From: Colocasia esculenta
Lineage: Eukaryota > Streptophyta > Magnoliopsida > Alismatales > Araceae
Assembly: GCA_014218235.1 (NCBI GenBank)
Contig: CM024766.1
Coordinates: forward strand, 23,347,346-23,411,345
Direction: 5' to 3'
Length of the DNA: 64,000 nucleotides
The notes beneath the pieces are model-generated. The model did not search any database. It saw only the letters and a program-made list of their open reading frames with translations, and was not told the origin of the DNA. The translations under genes and the position numbers were made by a program. Every line of letters starts with the position of its first letter. The first letter of the stretch is position 1. This document shows, one piece after another, positions 10,483-20,365 of the stretch.

Positions 10483-11991
10483 CTAACCAAACAAATTTGG
10501 ATACGTCTTCTTCATGGCGTCCTCAAGCTCCCATGTAGCCTCCTCCCGCGAGAAATTCTTCCATAGCACCTTCACGGATGCAATACTCTTGTTCCTGAGG
10601 TGTTGAACCTTCCGGTCTAGGATAGCCACTGGTTGCTCTACATACGACAAGTCTGGCTGAATCTCCACTGGCTCGTCACTAACAACATGCGACGGATCTC
10701 GCACATTCCTCCTGAGCATAGACACGTGGAAGACTAGGTGCACACTCGCTAGCGCTGGGGGTAAAGCTAGCTCATATGCCACGCTACCCATCAGCTTGAG
10801 AATCTCAAACGGGCCAATGAATCTAGGACTCAACTTACTATGCTTTCCAAACCTGACAACGCCTCGGGTAGGCGAAACCTTGAGAAAAACATGCTCGCCA
10901 ACCTCAAACACCAAATCCTTCCTTCTGTTGTCGGCGTAACTCTTCTGCCTATCCTGCGCCACAACAAGTCTATGCCTAATAAGCTAAATCCTATCCAAAG
11001 TCTCCTACACCAACTCCGGACCAATCAACTACCTATCGCCTGTCTCCTCACAGCACAAAGGAGATCTACAGGGCTACCCATACAAAGCCTCAAACAGAGC
11101 CATGCCAATGCTCACATGAAAATTGTTGTTGTAGGCAAACTCCATAAGAGGTAAATGATGCTCCGAATCACCCTTCCAATCAAGCACGCACGCTCTCAAC
11201 ATATCCTCAAGCGTCTGGATAGTCCTTTCGGACTAGCCATCTGTCTGGGGATGGAACGCCGAACTAAGCTTCAACTGTGAACCCAAAGCATACTGAAGAC
11301 CCTGCCACAACCTCTAAGTAAACCTCGGGTCTCGATCAGAAATAATGGACTTCGGCACACCATGCAACCTCACAATGCTGCCGACATACAACCTAGCCAA
11401 ACTCTCCACGGACTGCTTCTTCTTCATAGGCAAGAAATGCGCAGTCTTGGAGAAATGATCTACAATCACCCAAATCGAGTCGTTGCCCTTCGTTGATCTG
11501 GGCAAACCCGTCACAAAATCCATAGTGATTTCCTCCCACTTCCATACTGGTATCTCCATCTTCTGCATAAGGCCAGATGGTCGCTAACGCTCGGCCTTCA
11601 CTTGTTGGCATACCGAACACCTGGATACAAACTCGGCCACATCCTTATTCATACCAGACCACTAGAAAGATCTCTTCAAATCGTGGTACATCTTAGTGTT
11701 GCCTGGATGAATGGAAAACCTCAATCTGTGAGCTTCTGCTAACACACGCTCACGAACATCCACAACATCAGGGACACAAACTCGGTGCTGAAATCTAATA
11801 ACACCGTCCTCATCATGAGCAATGTCTACCTTGCCCACCAACTCCTGAAGTCTAGGATCAACTCTCTGCTACTCGATCACCTCATCCAAAATCGTAGATC
11901 GGATAGATAACTGAGCCATAAACGCCTGACACAATAGTGGCTCTAACTCAGTCATCGCACATGCTGCATCCTCAAGCATCCTCCAATCCTG
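10483..11991 (-). pseudogene. Element B integrase and chromodomain, with nonsense codons
   Basis: On the minus strand the integrase core shows WEEITMDFVTGLP with the first catalytic Asp, and then SDRDPRFT with the second. A decayed HPQTDG-stop-SER segment holds the Glu region. It is followed by KLSPRFIGPFEIL and a C-terminal chromodomain-like segment (AILDRKVQHLRNK, VLWKNFSREEATWE, ending PNLFG). Stops interrupt it at 11662 (a Trp codon in relatives), 11584, 11314, 11233, 11005 and 10984; four of these stand where element E has CAG. The protein would integrate the cDNA, and the chromodomain is thought to direct insertion to heterochromatin. Confidence 0.85.
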
Positions 11992-13340
11992 CTAGAGCAA
12001 TGACCTCTTCCTGCTGAGAGCATCCACCATGACAATCGCCTTCCCTGGATGATACTGAAGCTCGAAGTCGTAGTCCTTAAGGAAGTCAATCCATATTATC
12101 TGCCGCATGTTCAACTCCTTCTGAGAAAAGAGATACCTCAGACTCTTGTGGTCAGTGAATACCTCGAACTTGACACCATAAAGATAGTGTCTCCAGATCT
12201 TAAGTGCATGAACCACTTCCGCAAGCTCCAAATCATGGGTCGGATAGTTATGCTCATGCTCCTTTAACTAGCGAGAAGCATATGCAACTACCTTACCATG
12301 CTGCATCAACACACAACCAAGACCAATCTGAGAAGCATCCGAGTAGATAGCAAAACCCTCTGCACCACTCGGCAAAATCAACACTGGTGCAGATGTAAGC
12401 TTCTTCTTCAACTGCTGGAAACTACTCTCGCAATCCTCAGACCACAAAAACTTCACACCCTTCTTGGTTACCTTAGTCAAAGGTGCGGTGATAGATGCAA
12501 AACCTTCAATAAATCGCCTATAATAGCTGCTAAACAAAGAAAACTCTGAATCTCCGATGGGGTTCTTGGAATCTCCCAATCTAATACTGCCTAGACCTTC
12601 GCCGGATCAACTACAACTCCAGCGCCTAAGATAACATGCCCAAGGAAATGAACCTCATGCATCCAGAAATCGCACTTGTTGAACTTTGCATACAACTTGT
12701 GCTCTCGGAGAACCTTTAGACTAACCCTCAAATGCTCACGGTGTGTAGCCTCATCCGGAGAATAGACCAGCACATCGTCAATGAACACCACTACAAAGCT
12801 ATCCCAATAAGGCCTAAACACCATGTTCAAGAGATCCATGAACGTTGCAGGGGTGTGGGTCAGACCAAATGGAAGCACAAGAAACTCGTAGTGCCCATAA
12901 CGAGTCTTGAAAGCAGTCTTGGACACATCTTCACCCATAATCCTCAACTGGTGATAACCAGACCGCAGATCAATCTTAGAAAACACCGATGCATTCTGCA
13001 AATGATCAAACAAATCATCAATCTGCGGCAAGGGATACCTGTTCTTCACTGTCACCTGGTTGAGCTTCCTATAATCAATGCACAACCTGAGGGTACCATC
13101 CTTCTTCTTCACAAACAATACAGGTGCGCCCCATGGTGACACACTAGGGAGAATGAATCCCTTATCTAGCAAATCCTGCAACTGCTTTCTCAACTCAACT
13201 AACTCTGCAGGTGCCATCTGATATGGAGCCTTGGAGATAGGAGAGGTGCCTGGAAGCAACTCTATAGTGAACTCTATCTCCCTAGTCGGTGGCAATCCAG
13301 ACAAATCATTAGGAAACACGTCTGAAAACTCCTGCACTAC
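11992..13340 (-). pseudogene. Element B reverse transcriptase and RNase H
   Basis: The RT begins after DVFPNDLSGLPP and shows WGAPVLFVKKKDG, RLCIDYRKLNQ, KIDLRSGYHQLRI and the catalytic VFIDDVLVYS. RNase H has IYSDASQIGLGCVLMQ, DHKSLRYLFSQ and a decayed ADALSRKR-type end. Nonsense codons stand at 12591, 12268 and 11992, each where the related element E reads CAG (Gln). A further stop separates it from the protease (EEI then TAA). One change inside RT replaces the usual GLTNAPATF with GLTHTPATF. Apart from the stops the frame is well kept. Confidence 0.9.
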
Positions 13341-13829
13341 TTAAATCTCCTCAAGGGTAGGTGACTGATCAGCCTTAGGGACTAAGACCACGATTGCAAG
13401 AAATGTGTCACACCCCTTGTTCACCATCCTCATCGCCTTCATGGCGGAGATTACAAACCTTCCCGCTAAGTTTCTTGGCAATGGATGTGAAAACTCATCC
13501 TCACTAGGAATATGGAAAGTAATCTTCTTCCCTCTACAATCCACCAAAACATAGTGCTCCTCAAGCCAATCCAGACCTAGAATAGCATCATAGTCCTTCA
13601 TCTTGAGCAAATAGAAGCACCCAACTAAGCCTTGGTCCTCAATGTACACCGGTAAAGACGGAACGCACTTCCTTGTCGCTACCATACATGTTGGTGTGTG
13701 CACAGACAAAGGGACCTCTAACTCCTCTGCCTCTACTTCTGACTCTAATGCTAACTGCTTCACAAACCACTCAGAAAATAACGAGTGTGTGGCACCTGTA
13801 TCAAACAATACCCGAGCATGAACACCCAT
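13341..13829 (-). pseudogene. Element B aspartic protease
   Basis: An open 162-codon stretch holds the retropepsin site LFDTGATHSLFS and the downstream YDAILGLDWLEEH motif, then AMKAMRMVNKGCDTFLA leading to the RT. The active-site triad is intact. It continues upstream in a shifted or eroded frame to the gag zinc knuckles. Confidence 0.85.
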
Positions 13830-14438
13830 GACTACGACTGTACCTTCCGTGATGTTCTCGGCTTGCTTTGCATCCTCGCGTGCAAGGGCAACACTCGAGC
13901 TTGGGCTCGAGGCCTTCCTGGTCTTCCTATCACTGACACTGCTACTGCTTCTAGGGCTGACACTCCACGCTGAACACCCTACTGCAGTCTAGGACAATCT
14001 CGGATCTGATGCTCGGTGCTGCCACACTTGAGGCACTTCCCTGCTAGATTCCAACATTCGGTGCCGCTGTGTGCTCTTCTGCACTGAGGACACATCTTCT
14101 TGTTGCTGGGCCTGAAGCCAGGGGACTGTGGTGCAACTGCCTGCTGACTAGTGGCCACCACTGGAAGCTGCGGTGACTTGTACACGGCCTTCTTCCTGCC
14201 ATGCCACTGGAAAGGTGGCCAAGCTAACTTTATCCTCCATAGCACACCTGATGGCTCGGAAGATCTTCTCTACCTCCCTCATCCAGCTCTCCGCTAAAAG
14301 GGGCTGACTCTCCCCCTTAAAAGAGGGTGAAGCCATTCTCTTTTTTTTTTTTGAATGGATATGACAGAGGAGCAAACTCCAATGTCAATATCGGGTTTTC
14401 AGATTTTTATATATAGCTGAAATCATAAAGTACAAAGA

Positions 14439-14461
14439 TAAGGGGGGGGGGGGGGGGGGGG
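14439..14461. repeat. Long G homopolymer
   Basis: About 20 consecutive G residues on the plus strand lie in the 3' UTR of the retroposed insert, with a second G run at about 14522-14530. The true length may be misjudged by sequencing. Confidence 0.9.
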
Positions 14462-14549
14462 GTACATGGATAACGGGGGCATAAGCTACGACTCCCTACG
14501 CAGAGGGGTCAAGAGTACACAGGGGGGGGGAACCAACATACATGATGCA

Positions 14550-15251
14550 TCAGTCCGAGAACTCCTCGTATTCCCCATCAGAATCCATGTTGAGAACTGT
14601 CGTGCTGCGCGTTCGGCCTACCCAGCTGTTGTGCTTTGTTAGCAGGTCCACTTCCCCCGCCTCGATGTCGGGGGCACTTCTGATGTTGTGTATCACGTGG
14701 AGGTTGATTATGTAGCCACTGTGTTCTCCTTTTTGGGGCTGGGATGACAGAACCGGTGCTGCTGTTGAGGATTTGACAGCAGTGAAACACAGAGGAGGGC
14801 GTTTGTTTGCCAGCATGCGGGTGTCTCCTCTCTTGGTCTTTTTGCGGAGGGCATCAGCAAAAGACATTCGGGGCACTGTCGGGGTCGGTAAGGCTGCCAT
14901 TCCAGGGAGGGTAATAGATGGCGCGGAGCTCTTTACCTCATGCGAAGATGGCGTGGCTTCAGGTGATGCAGCTTCCAGATATTTGGCGAACTTTTTCGGA
15001 TCGTCAAAGAGGCAAGAGGGAGCCAGAATCCAAGCAGAGGCAGCAACATTTAAAGCATGGGGGGTGTGAAGCTTTGACATGTTTTCGTCCCCCTCAGATT
15101 TTATGGAAACCACCGGGGAGGTGGCACTCGTTTCAGCTTCAACAGGAGGTTGATTTGCAGAACTAGCACAGGCGGGGGTTGATTGTGCAACTGTGTGTTG
15201 AGGCAGCATTCCTTCGGGAATGGTACCCACTGTTGCACTACCAATGGGCAC
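14550..15251 (-). CDS. Unrecognised 233-codon ORF in the retroposed insert
   Basis: The frame is open from the 5' edge of the insert (15269) to a stop at 14550. The annotated first codon at 15251 is a GTG, not a proven start. The protein is rich in Ser, Thr, Pro and Ala in its first two thirds. It has SFADALRKKTKRG near residue 133, a basic stretch, and a short acidic C terminus (DSDGEYEEFSD). I see no RT, endonuclease or zinc-knuckle motif. SFADAL-like strings occur in ORF1 proteins of plant LINEs, which is only a hint. The lack of internal stops suggests a fairly recent insertion or a still-functional donor. No function is assigned. Confidence 0.5.
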   Translation of the reverse strand: MPIGSATVGTIPEGMLPQHTVAQSTPACASSANQPPVEAETSATSPVVSIKSEGDENMSKLHTPHALNVAASAWILAPSCLFDDPKKFAKYLEAASPEATPSSHEVKSSAPSITLPGMAALPTPTVPRMSFADALRKKTKRGDTRMLANKRPPLCFTAVKSSTAAPVLSSQPQKGEHSGYIINLHVIHNIRSAPDIEAGEVDLLTKHNSWVGRTRSTTVLNMDSDGEYEEFSD

Positions 15252-15694
15252 CGTGGCAGAGCTAGCGTGGAAGCCATTCTCTTGAATCTCTCCATGATGG
15301 AAGGAACACCATGGCCATGCTCCTGGGGAACTAGAGCTAGAGCTAGAGCCTGTAGTTCACCTGGGTCTGCATTGGCTGAACCAGACCTTGCATGAACACA
15401 CCGTAATCCACAGGTGGTGGTGGAGGAAGTACAGTAGGACCCTGGGGTGCTGGGGCCTGCTGCTCACCCCTCTCTTCACGCCTCTGCTTGTCATCCCAAG
15501 CCTGAGCACCATGCCTATAACGACTAGCCATAGCCTAAAAAACATTTAACCTTGATTAGAAACTAAGTTATTTAGTCCTAACCATTTTCTTAACTATCTT
15601 TCATTCGTTATTAGTACTTTCTATATATATGGACAAATTCTATAAAGACTTTGCAATATTGTGAAGATGATGGTTTATTCATGTACAATCTCAA

Positions 15695-15712
15695 CCATTG
15701 GCTTTGATACCA
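15695..15712 (-). other. Element B primer-binding site
   Basis: On the minus strand TGGTATCAAAGCCAATGG begins five bases after the 5' LTR end. It matches the initiator-Met tRNA complement with one change (A for G in CAGAGC). Confidence 0.85.
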
Positions 15713-15717
15713 ATCTC

Positions 15718-18561
15718 TGTAACGACCCTCCTTATACCGGTACGATTATACCATTCCACGTCAGTACAAAGGGTGCCGTCATAGTGGGACATTTACCCAA
15801 CACTAAACAATAGGTTGAAACGTACATGAATAACAAAAGAGTACAGTGGAAAATAAACATTCTAGTCTTATTCCATCATCATCACATAATTCCACAGTCT
15901 ATATAGTCAAAAATAAATAATAATGTCCACATTATTACATATCCAAATGAAATACATTGTCCATCACAATGATTACATACTATGGAGAGAAAGTAAATAT
16001 GTAGCAATGTCCAAAAGCGAGTATGTAGTAATGTCCACAAGCGAAGCTACTCCTCACGCTCGGAGTCGCTCCTCACTATGTCCTCCTCAAGTATGGGGAC
16101 ACCTATCTCACCTGTACGCCAAAGCAAGTATGAGTCTTCAAAAAGGACCCAGCAAGCAATCCAACGATAGCACCCTTACACATATCACATACACATGCTA
16201 TCTTTTAAACAGTACAAAAATACATGGTACATGTTTCATTTCAATTTAACAATTAAATATGAACAACCTACACATACTTTCTATACATAATATATAACAT
16301 GATTCATAGTTCAAACTCTATTCATATCATTGCATAATTCTAAAAATTTAGATCATGGAAATATACAAAAGATAATTAACAATCCTAGCATGATATCTAA
16401 TCATTTCCACATGCTTTTAAAACACTTATTCACATAATTAGCTTGCTGTTTTAATATAAAATTTACACATTCACATGGTATCACATCTCTTTACATGTTA
16501 ACACATTCACATTACACTATCACATGCTCATATTTCACATTTACACAATTCACATATTCACATATTCACACTTTTTACACTTAATTGTCATGACACATAG
16601 TCCGAACCACCATAAAGAAGGACACATACACATAACACATACCCGTCACCTAGGCAACACAGTGACAAATCTTGGTACTGCGCAGACCGAGAGAAGCCCT
16701 CTCCACCCTAACCAGTGGTACTTGTCCACCTCCAGGATTTCATCATAATGCCCATAGGATATCACATACACATTGAACCCTCCCATAGGGACTTTACTAC
16801 AGTACGGCTTCATAGCGTTCTATGGTAGCATTGTCAATGTCGGCACATATTACACATTATCACTTTATCACATTCACTTTTATGCACAATTTAATCCTTT
16901 TCACATGCACTTTAAATAACATTCATATATCAGGTTACAGAACTTAACCTTACTATTTCACAATGATAATTAAATCATAACAAAGTCCTAATCATGCTGC
17001 TAATCACTGAATTCCACGTGATTAAAGTTAAACATGCCTATCATGGTCAATTACCCTTGTTAAACTAATAATAGTACCTACTGTTGTCAAAATAGTATGA
17101 AAGTTTTATCACAAGTGTCACACAGGTTATATATCACATACCTAAAATTTCAGATTTTTCGCAATAGTAAAGCGAATTTTAATAAATTAAGCAGACTTCA
17201 TGCTAATTTAGCAAATTATTCACATAAACAAGGTTCACAGCAAAACAGCCGTACCTAATAGTTCTAAAAACTAAAAACAGTAGCCATAGGATCATGGAAA
17301 ATTTCTGACACCCTAATATACAACGAATCTATTTATTCAGAATTTAACATCGTCAAATCATGCTTATTGTCTAATTACAGAAATTTTATTAAATGAAACT
17401 ATGTACAGAAATTCGACATACCCTCATGATATGACCTACTGACCATATCTGACCAAACATAAATTCTACAGCATGCACAGACAACCATAAGTCCAAAAAT
17501 CATAGCACATATATCAATTCACATTTCTATAAAACCTGGTGAACTTGGCGACAATGGCCTTGCTGCCAACATGGGTTAACGGCACACGATGTTGCCGCCA
17601 ACTCAAGATCTTGATGCCAACAAGCTTGCCATCAATATCCTGTCTGCAGAAGTGCAAACAGAACGCACATAACATGGAGAATTCGGGGTTCCAGGACACG
17701 AGGAAAAATCCATAAAAAAGCCTAGAACCTAAAGGACATGTGTAGGGATGAAACCCCTCGATTACTTGCCTATGAATAATTGTGTAATGAGTTTAGTTTG
17801 TCGTAGAAGCTCTCCTCGGCCAAGCCAAGAAGATGCACAAACTCCTCCCAGATCCGATCTCTGTGTTGATGTAGGTCGATCTCTGGAGTCGGGGAAGATT
17901 CACCGATGATGAGAGCACCTCCCAGTCGATGTAGATCACCGGAAGAAACTCCCAAATCGCAAGATCGAGCTTGAAAAAGTTCGGTTTTTCTCACCAAAAA
18001 CCCTAGGTTTTTCTTTGGGTGAAAAGACTTAACTCGGCCGAATCTGGGTGTTTTTATTGAGCTTAAGGGTCGGGGTACGCATTAAGTTAAGTTTCCTACC
18101 GTTAGAGCTAGGTTTCCTAATCTAGAACGCAAGAAACACAGCCGTTTCTAGATCTGGAATCGCAACAAAAACTCAGAAATAAATGGCCACTTTGCTGCCG
18201 TTAACAAGAAGTCAGCGTCCATCGATCTGCACGTCAACATGAAGTCAATGACACATTGTTTGCCGTCAACTTGCCCTTAATGTCAAGGGATGTAGACGTT
18301 AACTGGCATTTCGGCCAAAACACAAAAAACATCTATTATCATACATACACCATATAATTACATACAATATGCACTGCATTATTTAAATACAATATTCACA
18401 GAATTATATAAAGATAATATATATACAGAAATAAACAGGTATATACATATGCACATAAGGAATTAAATAAATATGATATTTACAACAATTATCATATTCA
18501 TATAATTAAGCATAATAAGAACAAGATTCAAGTTATGAGAACAAAGTTCGAGGGCCTTGCA
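15718..18561 (-). repeat. Element B 5' LTR
   Basis: In plus orientation it runs from TGTAACGACCCTCC to GGGCCTTGCA and is collinear with 7623-10433. Differences from the other LTR are mainly substitutions plus a few short indels (for example an extra GTAGCAATGTCC-type segment near 16003-16030). This suggests moderate age. Confidence 0.95.
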
Positions 18562-18566
18562 GAAGG

Positions 18567-19657
18567 GTTCTAAGATAGAAGACATACACATAGTCCAAGA
18601 TTACCTAGATGTGTTTCCCGAAGATCTACCAGGGATTCCCACGGAACGTGATGTCAATTTTGCCATTGAGTTAATCCCCAGAGCTTCCCCGTTATCGTGT
18701 CAATCGTATCAGATGTCACCTACCGAATTAAAGGAACTGAAGGCGCAACTGATGGAGCTATTAGAGAAGTGGTTCATCATACCAAGTACTTCGTCATGGG
18801 GAGCACCCGTGTTGTTCGTTAAAAAGAAAGATGGATCTATGAGGCTATGTATAGACTATCGACAACTCAATCAGCTAACCATCAAGAACAAGTACCCATT
18901 GCCCCGAGTCGATGAACTATTCGACCAGATATCTGGAGCTCAATATTTCTCCAAGATTGACCTCCGGTCAAGTTATCATCAAATGAGGATCAAGGACGAC
19001 GATATTTTCAAAATGGCTTTCAGGAGTAGGTATGGACACTATGAATTCATTGTAATGCCTTTTGATCTAACAAATGCCCCTGCGGCCTTTATGCAACTCA
19101 TGAACAGCATATACCGACCATACCTTGACAAATTTGTGGTCGTCTTCATCGATGATATCCTCATATATTCAAAGACCAAAGAAGAACATGAAGAAGATCT
19201 GAGGATAGCACTACAAGTCTTGCGAGACAACAAATTGTATGCAAAGTTGAGCAAGTGTGAATTCTGGCTCAAAGAAGTGTCCTTCTTGGGCCATGTCATC
19301 TCCAATGATGACATCTCCGTTGATCCCTCCAAAGTGGAAGCAGTACTCAATTGGGAGAGACCAACTAATGTCACATAAATCAGGAGTTTCTTAGGACTGG
19401 CCGGTTACTACAGGCACTTCATAAAGGACTTCTCCAAGATTTCCGTTCCTCGCACTCGTCTTACATGGAAGGAAAATCCTTACTCTTGGAGTGAAGAGCG
19501 TGAGAAGAGTTTCCAAACTCTAAAAGAATGTTTGACCTCAGCACTTCTTCTCACTCTTCCAATAGAGGGAGAAGGTTTCTCTGTCTATACCGATGTCTCA
19601 GGAATTGGGCTAGGCTATGTACTGATGCAGAAGGAGAAGGTCATTGCTTACTCTTCA
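18567..19657 (+). pseudogene. Element A reverse transcriptase and start of RNase H
   Basis: The frame continues in phase from the protease at 7622. It shows DVFPEDLPGIP, WGAPVLFVKKKDG, RLCIDYRQLNQ, a KIDLRSSYHQMRI variant (Gly to Ser), MPFDLTNAPAAF (Gly to Asp in the usual FGLTNAP) and the catalytic VFIDDILIYS. A stop at 19376 interrupts the connection just before IRSFLGLAGYYRHFIK. RNase H begins with VYTDVSGIGLGYVLMQ and stops at the AGACA duplication of element D, resuming at 33526. Loss of both conserved glycines argues that RT was already weakened. Confidence 0.9.
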
Positions 19658-19662
19658 AGACA

Positions 19663-19730
19663 TGTAAAAGTGTGCCAGTCCTCATCATATCGGTACGATT
19701 ATACCAATCCTCATCGGTACAAAGAGTGTA
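19663..19730 (-). repeat. LTR terminus of element D, B-like
   Basis: After the AGACA duplication the sequence parallels the first bases of the B LTR (15718 onward). It shares the CGGTACGATTATACCA string, a CC(A/T)C(A/G)TC(A/G)G-type stretch and CGGTACAAAGAGTG. Similarity ends at about 19730, just before the WD40 sequence. Confidence 0.7.
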
Positions 19731-19739
19731 TTTAGAAAA

Positions 19740-20365
19740 GTGAAGGTGCTGGTGGTGTCCCGTGGCAGGCTATTCGGTGCGTACCAGGACCCCAGGATCC
19801 ACGTCTGGCAGATCAGCCACCAGAGGGAGACGCCTCATGCTGGTTATAGGCTGGCCGCCACGCTGCCCACCGGCGGGGACAGGCTGCTGAGCCTACTGTC
19901 CCCAGAGAGCTACGTCGAGGTGCGCCGGCATAATAAGTGCACGTGGGTCCACCGCGTGGACGCCATCTCCGCCCTCGCCCTGTCCCACGACAGTGCCCCT
20001 CCTCTTCTCGGCTTCCTGGGACTGCACCTTCAAGGTGTGGCAGACCTCCAACAAGTGTCTGCAATCAGTGGCAGACGCCCACCACAACGCCGTCAATGCC
20101 TTCATGGTGTCCAGGGATGGGACCACCTACACCAGCTCCGCCGACACCACCATCAAGATGTGGCGGCGGCTCCCGGGGGAGACGAAGCATTCGCTGGCCG
20201 GGACGCTGGAGCGGCATAGGTCAGCCGTCAACGCGCTGGCGCTGAGCTCTGACGGGTCGGTGCTGTACTCCGGTGCCTGCGACAGGTCCTTCGTGGTCTG
20301 GGAGGGCGGCGGCGGCGGAAGTAGTGGTGATGGGTCTTCATCAACCCCCATGGTCGTGGCCGGAG
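19740..20365 (+). pseudogene. WD40-repeat gene fragment, JINGUBANG-like, 5' part
   Basis: This GC-rich fragment encodes several WD40 blades in the order and wording of plant JINGUBANG-type proteins: LFGAYQDPRIHVWQIS, a LATLPTGGDRL segment, YVEVRRHNK, VDAISALALS, then SASWDCTFKVW, AHHNAVNAF, SSADTTIKMW, HRSAVNALALSSDGSVLYSG and CDRSFVVWE. The first part is in one frame and the rest in another; the shift is near 20000, inside the SHDSAP/LLFSAS junction. The N-terminal region of the family is absent, and the fragment starts just after the LTR-like terminus of element D. WD40 propellers are binding scaffolds; JINGUBANG itself is a pollen germination regulator in Arabidopsis. This copy is a broken passenger. 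It is interrupted at 20366 by element C. Confidence 0.8.

Larger units (their letters stand above)
14343..15269 (-). mobile_element. 5'-truncated non-LTR retroposed insert in B gag
   Basis: The insert is bounded by a perfect 14-bp duplication GAAGCCATTCTCTT (14329-14342 and 15270-15283). It ends, on the minus strand, in at least 10 A residues directly before the duplication. This is the signature of target-primed reverse transcription by LINE machinery. It contains an open frame that is already open at its 5' edge (truncated), a ~200-base 3' UTR and a ~20-base G/C homopolymer. Whether it is a non-autonomous LINE derivative or a retrocopy of a host mRNA cannot be decided from the sequence. Confidence 0.85.
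13979..15531 (-). pseudogene. Element B gag, core deleted and interrupted
   Basis: The gag starts at 15531 with MASRYRHG and a Pro-rich N terminus, continues to ERFKRMAS at about 15285, and is then interrupted by the retroposed insert 14343-15269. It resumes with SFKGESQPLLAESWMREVEKIF (given here as the recognisable stretch) and reaches KVSLATF. It then jumps to a basic linker and two zinc-knuckle-like segments (CPQCRRAHSG and CLKCGSTEHQIRDC). Compared with element E, about 430 bp of capsid core between LAT and the linker are missing. B could therefore not make a normal capsid. At the position of E's first candidate intron, B has only an 11-base GTGAAC...CAG remnant. Confidence 0.8.
7623..18561 (-). 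mobile_element. Element B: Ty3/gypsy chromovirus nested in A
   Basis: LTRs at 7623-10433 and 15718-18561 (2.81 and 2.84 kb) bound a minus-strand internal region. The perfect 5-bp target duplication GAAGG lies at 7618-7622 and 18562-18566. The order on the minus strand is 5' LTR, primer site, gag, protease, RT-RNase H, integrase, chromodomain, purine tract, 3' LTR. Gag has lost its core and holds a retroposed insert, and pol has at least eight nonsense codons, so the copy is defective. The LTR ends (TGTAACGACCC... and ...GGCCTTACA in plus orientation) resemble those of D and E. Confidence 0.95.

Noticed and set aside
12732..13139. 135-codon plus-strand frame opposite the B reverse transcriptase
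   Set aside because: It is a shadow of the minus-strand RT, which carries all the conserved motifs.
19663..19735. Treating the B-like stretch before the WD40 fragment as chance similarity
   Set aside because: About 68 bp align with the B LTR start in order, it begins exactly after a TSD, and the far end of D matches LTR ends, so it was kept as an LTR terminus.
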